This document shows positions 46,395 to 58,419 of a DNA stretch of 64,000 bases, piece after piece. Both the position numbers and the translations under genes were made by a program. The stretch comes from Rhizophagus irregularis. Taxonomy: Eukaryota; Glomeromycota; Glomeromycetes; Glomerales; Glomeraceae. The DNA is taken from NCBI RefSeq assembly GCF_026210795.1, contig NC_089455.1, positions 2,976,001-3,040,000 of the forward strand, read 5' to 3'. The number at the start of each line of letters is the position of its first letter. Within the stretch, counting starts at the first letter, position 1. A model generated the notes under the pieces. That model did no database searches. It was not told the DNA's origin and worked only from the letters and a program-made list of their open reading frames with translations.

Positions 46395-46798
46395 TCGCAA
46401 TTTTCGAATTACTGAGAACAGTTTAAAGAGGAAAATAAAATAAAAAAAATGATTTTTTTCAAAAACCCACGAAAACAGTAAATTTTATTGCATTTTTAGA
46501 TAGAGAATGTGCGATTATAACCTGAAAATGTTAATTTTAGAGCAGAAAACTTAATTTTTCGGTAAGTTTGCATATAAGCGACTTTTGAGATTTTGTGTAA
46601 CCTAAAAAGTTCTCTATAAGTAAACTTACCTAAGAGTTGGATTTTTCGTCCTAAAATCAAGGGTTTCATGTTATAATCGCACCTTCTCCTTCCAAAAATA
46701 CAATAAAATTTACTGTTTTCGTGGGTTTTTGAAAAAAATCATTTTTTTTTATTTTATTTTCCTATTTAAACTGTTTTCAGTAATTCGAAAATTGCGAT
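46395..46798. mobile_element. Palindromic MITE, 404 bp, TA-flanked
   Basis: The element is nearly a complete hairpin. The left arm begins TCGCAATTTTCGAATTACTG (46395) and the right arm, read on the reverse strand, begins with the same bases. The outer 140 bp or so of each arm match at roughly 90% or better by eye; the inner arms match less well, up to a centre near 46597. TA borders both ends (46393-46394 and 46799-46800). No coding frame is present. The RNA of either strand would fold into a long hairpin. Confidence 0.88.
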
Positions 46799-47372
46799 AA
46801 ATTTAATGTTTTATTTTTTTTAAAAAAAAAATACATTTACCATCAGGTATATCCACTTTTGGTATTAATTGTATCTTGAATCCTTTCTAGCATTGTCTCT
46901 ATTATTTTGGTACATATCTTTAATGGTGCTTTATTTCAAATTTCAGAAACATATTTTTATAATTCATCCTTTTTTCTAAAATATGCAGATTTATGATAAA
47001 ATGAAACTATATCTTCCAGTCAAAGAGTGTGTATTTATGCAAAATGACTTATTATTCAAAGGAATAGATAAATTAAATAGATACATCTAGTAATGCTGAT
47101 GCAATCTCTAGGCTAACTGATGCACAAATCCAAAATATAATAAATCTTTATACTGATGAACTAACTAATCTCAAAAATTGATCAGTGTGAATAATTGGCA
47201 ATTTTAATTTTCTTTTTGAATAAATATAAGAAAAAAGGAACATTAAATACTTTGTAAAAAAAAAGTTAAGCAAAAAAAAAAATATTATTTATATTCAATT
47301 GCACTAACCAATAAAAGTAAGCATTTTACCTGACAAAATAATTCTTTTTCTACAATATTAATAAAGAATTGC
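46799..47372. other. Spacer between the palindrome and the large transposon
   Basis: It contains a short coding-like piece on the plus strand, NADAISRLTDAQIQNIINLY (about 47094-47155). It looks like a fragment of a repeat-encoded protein; no gene is supported. Confidence 0.35.
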
Positions 47373-47459
47373 AGTATTAATAGCATAGCGGACATGCTTA
47401 TATCACCATGCCGATCATTTTGCTGATCATATATATTTTTCAAACTTCAATAAACAATA

Positions 47460-47580
47460 TCTCGAAATTCAGTCATCCAATTTTGATAAAGTTGTGCTCA
47501 TTGGATTCGCCTCATCGAGACGAGTCAAATGGTGGTATTTTCATTAATTTTGGATCACTAGATGCCAAGATATTCACGAT
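47460..47580 (+). repeat. Subterminal direct repeat of the transposon, left copy (partner at about 51708-51830)
   Basis: Left and right subterminal regions share a diverged repeat in the same orientation. Both have ctc-aa...tccaattttg, tcggattc/ttggattc..catc and, best conserved, ATCACTaGATGCcaAGATA against ATCACTgGATGCtgAGATA. Identity is moderate by eye. Confidence 0.55.
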
Positions 47581-47795
47581 TTTGTATTTATTTATTATGA
47601 ATTATCGCATTATATAAAATCGGCCGATCTGGCTTGGCTACACCGATATACATTCGGCCGGGCTATAAAAATTGATAAATTTAAGTTTTTTAACGATATA
47701 GAATAAAATAATAAACCTTTTTCATTACTAAAATTGATATTTATTAATTTTATATATAAATTTTTAGTATTTAATTAGGAAATTTCTTATTTTTA

Positions 47796-48130
47796 GACTT
47801 TAAAAAGCTTTGTACAAAGCCACAGACTTTTAAGCCAACTCTGAAATTTTCATCATATATTTGTTAACCATTTAGAAATATATGGTGAAAAAATGGCATT
47901 CTAATTCGCTTGAAACCAAAAGTTACCTATATACTATATTTAGTCAATTTTAATAAATTTGCAATTTTTAGACTTCAAAGTTTTGTACAAAGCCACAGAC
48001 TTTTAAGCCAACTTTGAAATTTTCATTATATATTTGTTAACCATTTAGAAATATATGGTAAAAAAATGGCATCCTAATTCGCTTGAAACCAAAACTTACT
48101 TATATGTTATATTTAGTCAATTTTAAGTAA
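47796..48130. repeat. About 170-bp tandem duplication inside the transposon
   Basis: A block containing tgtacaaagccacagacttt, gttaaccatttagaaatata and attcgcttgaaaccaaaa is present at 47796-47965 and again at about 47969-48136. The copies differ at few positions, so the duplication is fairly recent. It lies just upstream of the transposase-like gene. Confidence 0.9.
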
Positions 48131-48364
48131 TATATGATTATTTGATTTTAAAACTTTATATATTTTCTAAAATTTATTTTTGTTTACTATTTTAAAAATA
48201 TAAGATAAAATTAATTATTTTAAAAGTTTTCTATGTGTTATATTTAATCAGTTTTTTTATAAATAGACAAAAAAATTGCTTTAGCAAAATTAGAAAATCC
48301 AATCCAATTTAAAATAAAAAAACAATATTTTTTTAAATACTTTCATAATTTTTAATTATAAAAA

Positions 48365-51300
48365 ATGGATAACACTTCTACTTTTTCAAATATTTGCAAT
48401 TTTGATTCCATTGAATGTAATGGAAGAATAAAGCCAATCACTTATAACACTAAAATACCAAAATCTACTGAATTAATTATTTCAGTTGGAATGTATTTAT
48501 GCCAAATACATTACAATCAATTTATTTTAAATGAAACTAGAAATATTAATTATAATAAGAGTTGTGAGCATCCAAAACATGATGAATATAAAAATCAATC
48601 AAAAAATACAAAAAAAAAATCAAGCAAACTTAATCTTAAAAAGGTTCCAAAAAGATTAATTGAAGTTTTAGAATTAAATGAATCTTCAGAAATTTGTAGT
48701 ATGTGTAGAAATAAAACTGATAAAGATTCTGAATATTTACAAAATGAAAAATACAAAGCACCTATTCCAATTAAAAAAAACAATTTAAATGATAATGATA
48801 ATTTACAAGATGAATCAATAGAAACTATACAAGATGGAACTAATAGAGCTATACAAGATGAATCAATAGAAGTTATACAAAATGAATCAATAGAAGTTAT
48901 ACAAAATGAATCAATAGAAACTAAACAAATAAAAACTTGTCAACATCCAAAACATGATGAATACTTAAATCAATCAAAAAATACAAGCAAACAATTTAGT
49001 CTTCAAAAAGTTCCAACAAGATTAATTAAAGTATTAGAATTAGATGAACTTGCAATGATTTGCATTATGTGTAAAAAAAAAACTGATAAAGATTCTCAAT
49101 ATTTACAAACTGAAGAATATAAAGCACCAATTTCTAGAAAAAATAACAATGACAATATATCAAAAATAGGAAATCATACTTATTTATTTAGAAAAGATAT
49201 CTTATATACTGGAGAAGAATTACAACAATTTGAATCAGATTATCAAGAAATTATGACACAATTAAAAATTTCAAGTGAAATTAAATTAAGTAGTAAAATA
49301 ATAAAAATGTCTAATATTCTTTATAATAATCAACATAGATTAAATCTTAAACCTATTTATGATCCAATAGCTTTTAAAACTATGTTAGAAACAGCTGATA
49401 AAGATTTAATTGGATTTTTTTGATGAATTATATGCTGGAACTAATCCTAATACTAAATCTGAAACAACAAATAATAACAACAAAAAAAAATTAGTTTCTT
49501 TATGTTATTTTTTAGCTAGCATTAATAATAAATATATTAATGGAATTAAAGTTGATATTGGATCATACTTGGAAACTTCTGGAGCTTCTTCTTCTTCTAT
49601 TGATACATTGGCAAATATAGGAGTTTCAGTAACAAAAAAAACAGTAAATCGTAAAAAAAATTTTATTTCAAATGAACACCAACAAACTGTAGATAATTAT
49701 TGTTTACAAAATATAGAAAATATGTTTATTCTTAATATAGATGATTACCATAATATTCATAGGCGTAATCAACTAACATTGTTACAAACTCACAATATTT
49801 ATCATTTTGTAACAATATTATTGAATACAAATACTAAAATTCCAAAAATACCATTTTATTCATTAAATAATTTTTCAATACATAATCCTAAAGGAATTCT
49901 GGATTAATTATTAATAACATTAAAAATAATTTTATGAATCAATTAGGTAAAAGTTATTATATGCAAAAAGAATTATGGAAAAATTTTTTAATTGAAGATT
50001 CTTATGAAAATAGAGTTGAACTACTTAATATTCATAATTATGATGGTAGAATTCAAAATTACCATGAATTAAGATCAATGTCTAATAGCAAATTAGTAGA
50101 CTTTATTTTGCATCCTTTACATAATACTAAGGATTATATTGAATGTTTAGATTATGTATTTAAAGCATTTGAAAGATTAGAAAATATTGAAGAAAATTAT
50201 TTAAATAATTTTATCATTCCTGTAATTGCTGATTGGCCGGGACAAGTAAATATAAGAAGAGCTATAACACTTAGAATTAAGAAAGGCATTAATTCTGGAG
50301 TTCCAGAAGCAAGTGTTAAATTTAATTCCTATGATAGGTCCACTTCATGTCTCTTTAAACAGCAGAGAAATACTATTTCAAACATATCATTTCTTTTTTG
50401 AGATGCTATATCATAACTTATTTGGAGATAAAAAAATATTATCTCAAAAACCAAAACAAACAGTAATCAATCTTATTTTACATTTAACTTATCATGGATG
50501 GAAAAATATTCGTGATATTGTTACAAAAAGATTTGGAAATTTAAAAGATGCAGAATATCAAATGATGATAGATTTATTAGATAATTCTATTCCACTTACT
50601 TTGGATATATATGCAATACTTTTTAGAAGTGGATTTTTTGAAGGATATTTAGAAAGTACTGTAAAAATTTGGATATTATTTCAAAGATTGAGAAGACATA
50701 ATTATAATAAAGCACCACTTATGTTTTTAAGTGATGTATTTTATTGGACTTCAAAAAATCATCTAATAATTAATATTTTAAAAAATAATTTACCAATTTT
50801 TAATGATTATTTTGTTGAAAATTTTCATAGCTCTTTAAGGCATCAAACAGCAGAATCAAATTCAGAGTTACAAATTATACAAAAAGCAAAAATTATTGAT
50901 GCTGAAAGAAATAATAATCCTTTTAAAAATTCTTTTGTTAATTTGAGAAATCCAGCTAAGTCTCAAATTAAAGAATTAAAATCTTTAAAAAAGAAAAAAG
51001 GTTTCATTATTTTTATTCTCAATATTTGATAAGATTCATCAGAATATAGGAAATACAAAACAAATTAATAATGATAGATATCCAAAATTTTATCTTCCAA
51101 GTTTTGATATTGAAGTGGATGTAAAGGTACTTCCTTTAGGCTGGAATACACAAAAAATACCAGCAGATGATAAATTTTGTGATGCAAATAATTGTTTATT
51201 ATCAAATAGTATAGATTTATCTAATGGAATTGTTTTACTTTGTGGACACAGTTTTCATAAAGAATGTTTAAGTACTTTATATGATGATAAATGTAATTTT

Positions 51301-51531
51301 TGTTTTGATTATTTATCATCTGGAATTGAGAAAAATATTAAGAGTTTGGATCAAAGATTGTTGACATCATTAAAAGAAAATGAAATCCCTTTATTTGAAA
51401 AGGAAAATAATAATGATGATGAAAATGATGGAGAAGAGAATATTGAAAACATATTAGAAAGAACAGAATGTGATGTAGAAAATCAATATGATATAATGTA
51501 TCAACAATGGTTAAATTATAATGATATATAA
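48365..51531 (+). pseudogene. Transposase-like gene: two zinc modules, putative DDE core, RING-like C-terminus, frameshifted
   Basis: The first frame (48365-49423) starts MDNTSTFSNICNFDSIECNG. It holds two copies of a zinc-binding module: C-x-HPKHDEY with CSMCRNKTDKDSEYL, and CQHPKHDEYLNQSKN with CIMCKKKTDKDSQYL. A DESIE-V-IQ repeat linker lies between them. The next part has NIDDYHNIHRR (first acidic pair), IADWPGQVNIRRAI (second acidic residue) and GPLHVSLNSRE followed by FFFEMLYHNLFG (third). This spacing fits a DDE nuclease. A helical region ends VENFHSSLRHQTAE. The last frame (51115-51531) has a RING-like cluster (CDANNC, LLCGHSFHKECL, CNFC) and an acidic tail. Four frame changes (near 49415, 49895, 50315 and 51000), several at T or A runs, interrupt an otherwise well-kept sequence. 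Confidence 0.75.
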
Positions 51532-51949
51532 TTAGTATTAATATAATAATTTTTATTAAATTGCAAAAGTCACTTTATTGAAATTTTTTAATAATAAAAA
51601 TTAATATTTTATTTTGATTAATGAAAATTAATGAATTATAATTGTATAATTACTCCAACTAATAAGATAAATTATATAATAAAATAATTAGAAGATTCCG
51701 AATGCAAATATCTCAAGATATATAACTCCAAATTTTGTAAAATAAAGATGATCGGATTCATCAAGTCCTAAGCTTTCTAACAAGCTAAAAATCATAAAAT
51801 TCTGATCACTGGATGCTGAGATAACTGAGATTAACTTTAAAAAAAATCTAATATTAAATGTGATATGATAAAATAGTGATCAACAAATGATCGGCAAATG
51901 ATCGGCAAAATTGTGATAAAATAGGGATGTCCGCTATGCTAGTATTAAT

Positions 51950-54900
51950 GTGGTAAATATACAGTATATAATAAAAAATTTAACAATATATATTATATAT
52001 ATAATTATAAAAAAAAGTAATTTGAAAGCCGATAACTTTCAAGTAGGCATATTTTAAGATCTGTAATTTGTAAAAAATTTAATTAGCAAAAACAATTTAA
52101 TTATTTATATAGTAAAAAGATTATAAAATAGAAAATATACATTAATTTCTTGAATATCTAAAATTGAAATTATAAAATTAAAGTACTAGCTTTGCCATCT
52201 ATAAATAAAAATATTTCTTCAAATTTTCCCTTATTTTTTTGACTTTTTAATTATATAATTATTATTTTTCTTATAATTACCTTAATCTTTGTAACTAACT
52301 TTAACATTTTTTTTTAATATTTATACATGTTTTTTTGATACTTATTATTCAACTTTAACATTTCTTTTTAATGTTTATTATTCATTTAAATAATATTAAT
52401 TTTTAGTTGTGTTTGATCTTGTTTTAGTAAAAAAATATAATTTAAAAAAAAATACACTTCAGCAATATTTACTATTATTAATAATACAGCCAAATGATTT
52501 CAATTAAGATTGCTAACATTTTAAAAGACAAAATAGTTAATGAGAAAAAAATCTGATTTAAATAACTTATATTTAATATACAGTCAAAACTCATTATAGT
52601 GAATCTCATTATAATGAACATTAAGTAAAATTGCATTATAGTGGCCTATTAATATAAAAATAAATACATTACTAATGGATACAAGTTATTTAAAACAATA
52701 TAAAGAAAATAATAATCAACTTATTTTAATACAAATTTTTTTGAAAAAGACTCAATTAAATAAATTATTATTAAATATCATATCTGAAATTCAATATTTT
52801 GGATTTATTACAACTTTTTTTAACTAATTAAAAAAATAATAAAAAAGTAGTTGTAAATGCAATATATAAGAAAAATTTAATTTTAAAATATTTTTTTCAT
52901 TGTAATTTTACTAAATTTTATTATATTATTTATTTTAAATAAAATAGTAAATGTATTTGAATTTGAGTTGAACAAATTTATAGTTTATAGCTTATTTATT
53001 TTTAAATATTTAAAAAAAAGCGATAAAATATAAATAGCAGTTCTTGTTGAATTTTTTTAAAATTCCAAACAATATGAATTTATAAACCTTAAGTTTTTTC
53101 TAACTGATAAAAATTAGATCTAAATAAATGCTGTATAATAAGTTTAATCAAATATAAAAGTTCAATTATATTTTTGACATTTAAAGAAAGTAGTGAAAAA
53201 AAGGCTAACTAATAATATATTACTAAAAACAAATATTATAGTACTAGTTTTGCTAAATTAAGTATTAATTTTATTAATAAAAATAATTTTAAATAGCCAA
53301 AAAATATTATAGCTTATAGCTAAAAAATAGAAAAACTTTTAAATTTTAATTTGCAAAAAAATATATTATTAAAGTTAATTATAAAACATCTTCATTTTTA
53401 TTCTTTAGTTTTAAATAATAATAATGAATATTTTTCAACTAAACAACAATTCTAGTATTAATTAATTGATTTAAAAAAAAAATCGTAATTTATTTATATA
53501 TAATAAAATTTTTAAACATTCTTAATTATGAATTTTACCTTAAGTTTTGATAAATCTATTTTATAAGCAAGTGGAATCCCTATTCCATATTAATTAGTTT
53601 ATGAGTAGTAACATTATTTAAAATACAATTTGAGGATTAGATTCAATTTTTTATTTGATTAAAAGTAATTCAAAGTAAATAAATTAAGATATTATTATCA
53701 TCCTATTCTTATACAATAATTTAGTGAGAATCTATATCCTTTTATTAATTAAATTAATTAAAAATTCTTGTTATATCATTTGATAAAGACTTGTTATTAA
53801 GATAAAATTTTTAAATAAATTTATTATAAAGAATATGTCTTCTATTATTAAATTAGTAAATTTTTTGTATCTTTAAACTCAATTATACTAGAATTTAAAG
53901 TATAATTATGCTTAATGTTTCTCATGAATCAAGTCAAGTTGAGTTTTGAATTAATTTTTTATATGATAAAATTTATTTTACGCTAATTTTTATAATACTT
54001 TAACTATATTATTTATATTATGTGAATCTATGTGAGTCATTTTAAGTTGCATATGTATGCTTATTGTCCAGAGCGTAGCGAAAGACTATATATTGTATAG
54101 TACTAGATAAATTTGTAGTACCAGTTTAACCCATGTATTTTTCCTTTTTTCCATCTACGTCACTATAATTTAGCCCCTGCTTATTTCCTTTTATGTTTTG
54201 TATCACATTTTTTGTAATGCTTTATTTTTAGCAACATATTTTACGTAATGACTATTTGTATATGTACGTAAACGTATTAAGTGAACGTCACCCTTCAACG
54301 GTTTTCGTTTTCCTAGTTTATAAATTTATTAATACTAAGAAAAACTACAAAATTTTTTGTTTTAAATATAATATATTAATTAAAAAAGAATACTGCATTT
54401 TTTTTTATATGGCTTGTATTCTTATCTGATATAGAATTATATACCTTACTATAATTGCAAATAATGCAAGATTCTTATAATAAAAAACTTTTTTCAGAAT
54501 ATAATAATAATAACTGAAATCATCATCATTATTTTAAAAATAACTGATTTATTTTTACTAAAAAATACTTTTTCTTGCATATTATTTCCAGTAAGTTAAT
54601 AATAGAATCATTATATTTTTTATTTTTTATAATTAGTATTAATATAGAAATTAATGTTAATAATTACATTAATAAATAAAAATAATTTATAGTAAATTAA
54701 TAAATATATATATATAATATATATTAATAAAATGTAAAATAAAGCAAAAGATAATTAATTTAAAAATAATATTTATTGTAAAATTGAAATAGTAAAGAAA
54801 TAAAGAAAGAAAAATATGAAAAAATAAATAGATTACTATTATTTTTAATTATTTATTAAATTATTTCTATATAAAATTTATATTATTTTTTTATTTTTTT

Positions 54901-55320
54901 TTAAAGAAATATTGCTTGTACTTTATAATATTAATTGAGTAATAATCAATTAAAAAGAAAAATAAGCAGTATATTTTTCAAATTTAATTTATTAATTTTA
55001 ATAAAAAAAATTACTATTAAAATGTCACATTAGTAATGCAAATTTTTATGTTTATCATTACCATTTTAAAAAAAGTAGCAATATATAAGCAGTTTGATCA
55101 ACATGAATAATTTACAAAAAAGGAAAGTGGTAATGTATCACACAGATGATGAATAAATTTACTTTTATTTTTTAAATTAAATTAATATTTAATATTTTAT
55201 TTTAAATCAAATTAATATTATTAATATTTTATTTTTAAATTAAACTAAATTATTATTTTTTTTTTTTTTTGATAATTGCAATATATTTACAAATTTATTA
55301 GTATAATATTAGTAATTATA
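51950..55320. other. Gene-free, extremely AT-rich stretch
   Basis: No coding region or RNA is supported on either strand over 3.4 kb. One Tc1/pogo-like end sits at 52581 (listed separately). A short gagcgtagcgaaag patch lies at 54071-54085. The remainder is A/T-dominated sequence, probably decayed repeats. Confidence 0.55.
52581..52650 (+). mobile_element. Possible solitary end of a Tc1/pogo-like element
   Basis: CAGTCAAAACTCATTATAGT starts just after a TA and continues with repeated cattata-gtgaa/aatgaa units, as at the ends of Tc1/mariner-pogo elements. I find no matching inverted end within the window, so it is a broken remnant or chance. Confidence 0.35.
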
Positions 55321-55364
55321 TAAAGGTAAAAAAGCTAGTAATTAAATTAAATTTAATGTTTAGT

Positions 55365-56010
55365 ATTTTATTTTTTAAATTAAATTTAAATTATATTTAA
55401 TATTTAATAATATTTTATTTTTAAATTAAATTTAAATTAGATTTAATGTTTAATATTTTAATAATATTTTATTTTTAAATTAAATTTAATATTTAATAAT
55501 ATTTTATTTTTAAATTAAATTTATTATTTAATAATATTTTATTTTTAAATTAAATTTATTATTTAATAATATTTTATTTTTAAATTAAATTTATTATTTA
55601 ATAATATTTTATTTTTAAATTAAATTTATTATTTAATAATATTTTATTTTTAAATTAAATTTATTATTTAATAATATTTTATTTTTAAATTAAATTTATT
55701 ATTTAATAATATTTTATTTTTAAATTAAATTTATTATTTAATAATATTTTATTTTTAAATTAAATTTATTATTTAATAAGAATATTTTATTTTTAAATTA
55801 AATTTACTAATTTCTAATATTTTATTTTTAAATTAAATTTAATTTCTAATAATTTATTTTTAAATTAGATTTAATGTTTAATATTTTATTTTTAAATTAT
55901 ATTTAATATTTAATAATTTATTTTTAAATTAGATTTAATGTTTAATAATTTATTTTTAAATTAGATTTAATGTTTAATATTTTATTTTTAAATAAATTTA
56001 ATGTTTTAAA
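55365..56010. repeat. 35-bp AT-only tandem array
   Basis: A unit of 35 bp (attttatttttaaattaaat plus ttattatttaataat) repeats almost exactly about eight times between 55500 and 55785. Diverged copies extend on both sides (about 55365-55500 and 55785-56010). It is built from A and T alone in the core, so any frame is meaningless. Confidence 0.92.
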
Positions 56011-56235
56011 TTAAATTTAATATTTTTTTAAATAAGTTATTTATTGAACAATTAATTTTAGTATTTTTAATTTTAATTTTAGTAATATTTTAAATTAATT
56101 TGTTATTTCAAAAATTTTATAATAATTTTAAGATCTGAAATCTGAAATTGAAATATTTAGAAAATTAAATTTTAATTTCAAGTTATTTTTAATATTACTT
56201 TAAAATATTATTCAATTTTTATTAAATTGAAATTA

Positions 56236-56650
56236 TAAATTTGACAAAAATCATGAATATTTTGAATAGAATTATAAATATTATGAATATTTTGAATAGA
56301 ATTATGAATATTATGAATATTTTGAATAGGATTATAAATATTTTAAATATAATCATGAATATTTTAAATATAACCATGAATATTTTAAATATAATCATGA
56401 ATATTTTAAATATAACCATGAATATTTTAAATATAATGAATATAATTATAAATAATTTGAATTGGATTATAAGTATTTTGAATAGGATTATGAGTATTTT
56501 GAATAGGATAATGAGTATTTTAATTAGGATAATGAGTATTTTGAATAGGATTATAAATATTTTAAATATAATTATGAGTATTTTAAATATAATTATAAAT
56601 ATTTTGAATAGGATTATGAATATTTGAATAGAATTATAAATATTTTAAAA
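56236..56650. repeat. Imperfect 15-30-bp tandem repeat (gaatattttgaata family)
   Basis: Units such as atgaatattttgaatagaat and atgaatattttaaatataac recur about 20 times. The array is open in one frame on each strand, giving repetitive Met-Asn-Ile-Leu-Asn text that I regard as non-coding. Confidence 0.9.
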
Positions 56651-58180
56651 TTATTTTTAACTATTTAATGAATTTTAATTTATATATATATTATATATTA
56701 TTTAAAATTTTATTTTACTTTACCATTTTTATTTTTTAATTTTTAATATTATTAATACTAATTTTTATAAATATATATATTATTAAAATAAATTAATCAA
56801 TAAACAATCAATATTATTACTAGATTATTTATTTTTTTTTTGCTAACTGCAGTACATTTATAAATTTATTAGGATACTAGTAATATACAAATTGTAAAAA
56901 ATTATATGCCTATTCTAATATTATTAACTTATAAATCACTTACATTCTGCTATGAAACCCATATATAATATACTATTAGGTAACTAATCAGATAGGTAAT
57001 ATTTGGAATGCACCATTGCCCTGATGTTATTATTTGATAGACCACAAGACTTATTTTAAATTATTTATTATCTAATTTATTATTTAATTTATTATAACTA
57101 TTTTATTAATACTTTAAAAATTGCCAATTTTTTAAAAAATATCTTAAACTACATAAGTTATTAATACATTAGAATTTTAGGATTAAATAACATATAATTA
57201 AACAACTAACCAATTAATTTACAATAAAATTTATATTTTAACTAATAGATTTAATATTGTATTATTTATAATTGAAATTTTACTTTAAATAGATTTACTA
57301 AGTTGATATATTAATAAAATATCTGATATATATTAATTACAAATTAATTTATTTCAATATGATTAATTAATTATAAATATGCATTTTGAATCAATTTTTT
57401 TTATTTTTTTTTAAAAAAAAGGATAAATGTATTAATTAATTAAAAATGTATTAATTAAATAATTAATTCAACATTAAGTTATTTTATATTTTATATTATA
57501 CTTATTTTTAAAATATTTTTTTAATATTACATTATTTATTATTATCTTATTACTATTAATTTTATCAATTTGATTTCAAAAAAACCATTAAATTAATTTT
57601 ATTAATACATAAATTATATCTAATATCTAACATGAGTAATATTTAATGAGTAATATCTAATTATTAATTATTAAATATTTATATCTAATATATCTAATAT
57701 CTAATATATCTAATATCTAATTATTAATTATTTAATCTATAAAAATTTATTTTTTCTTAATATTTTCAATTAATATATAAAATTAATATCTAAATATCTA
57801 CAAAAAACGTTATTTAACGTTTCTATATCTATAATTATTAATCTTAAAAAACATTTTCTTAATATTTTCAAATATTTTTTTAAACTTACAATTTATTGGG
57901 TTACATAATAATATTAGATAATAATCATATTAATCATAATCATAATATAATAATAAATTTTTTTTTGTCATTTTTTTCTTTCACAATATTTTATCATAAA
58001 ATAATAATCCATTACATCCAAAAAAGTATTTATTTAAACTTTATTTGAATTTTATTTGTACAATTTATTAATTTTTTTTTTTTAAATCGTAACACATTAG
58101 GAATCGTGTAAGAAAACATAATGCGAGAATTAATAATTTGTTTTTTTTTTATGCAAAAAAAAATTACAAAAAAAAAATTA
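56651..58180. other. Gene-free AT-rich stretch
   Basis: No coding sequence is supported. Short atctaatat repeats occur at 57640-57725. Confidence 0.55.
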
Positions 58181-58184
58181 TTAA

Positions 58185-58415
58185 GCTTAAATATAAAAAA
58201 TAAATATAAAATAAATAAAAATGAAAATAAAATGAAAATAAAATAAAATAATAAAATAAATAAAATGAAAAAAAAATGAAAAAAAAATAAAATAAAATAA
58301 AATAAAATAAAATAAATAAATAAAATGAATAAAATGAAAAATAAAATAAAATAAAATAAAATAAAATAAAATAAAATAAAATACAAATAAAATAATGTAA
58401 AAAAATAAAATGACA
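58185..58415. repeat. (AAAAT)n pentanucleotide microsatellite
   Basis: Runs of aaaat/aaataaa units, the longest at 58288-58315 and 58337-58383, are interrupted by tgaaa variants. The reverse-strand Phe/Ile/Leu-rich frames here are an artefact of the repeat. Confidence 0.92.
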
Positions 58416-58419
58416 TGAT

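Larger units (their letters stand above)
47382..51940 (+). mobile_element. 4.56-kb DNA transposon with 9-bp target duplication and decayed DDE/RING transposase
   Basis: The ends are inverted repeats: AGCATAGCGGACAT at 47382 and its complement ending at 51940. These are perfect for 14 bp and then imperfect for about 50 bp, with repeated gatcat/gatcgg subterminal motifs. A perfect 9-bp duplication AGTATTAAT borders both sides (47373-47381 and 51941-51949). The interior carries one transposase-like gene (48365-51531) on the plus strand, a 170-bp tandem duplication before it, and diverged direct repeats near the two ends. A 9-bp duplication fits Mutator-like elements, but the protein does not look like a standard MULE transposase to me, so the superfamily is left open. 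Confidence 0.88.

Noticed and set aside
56222-56627. 128-aa frame of repeating Met-Asn-Ile-Leu-Asn and its reverse-strand partner
   Set aside because: Produced by an AT-rich tandem repeat, with no start context or domain.
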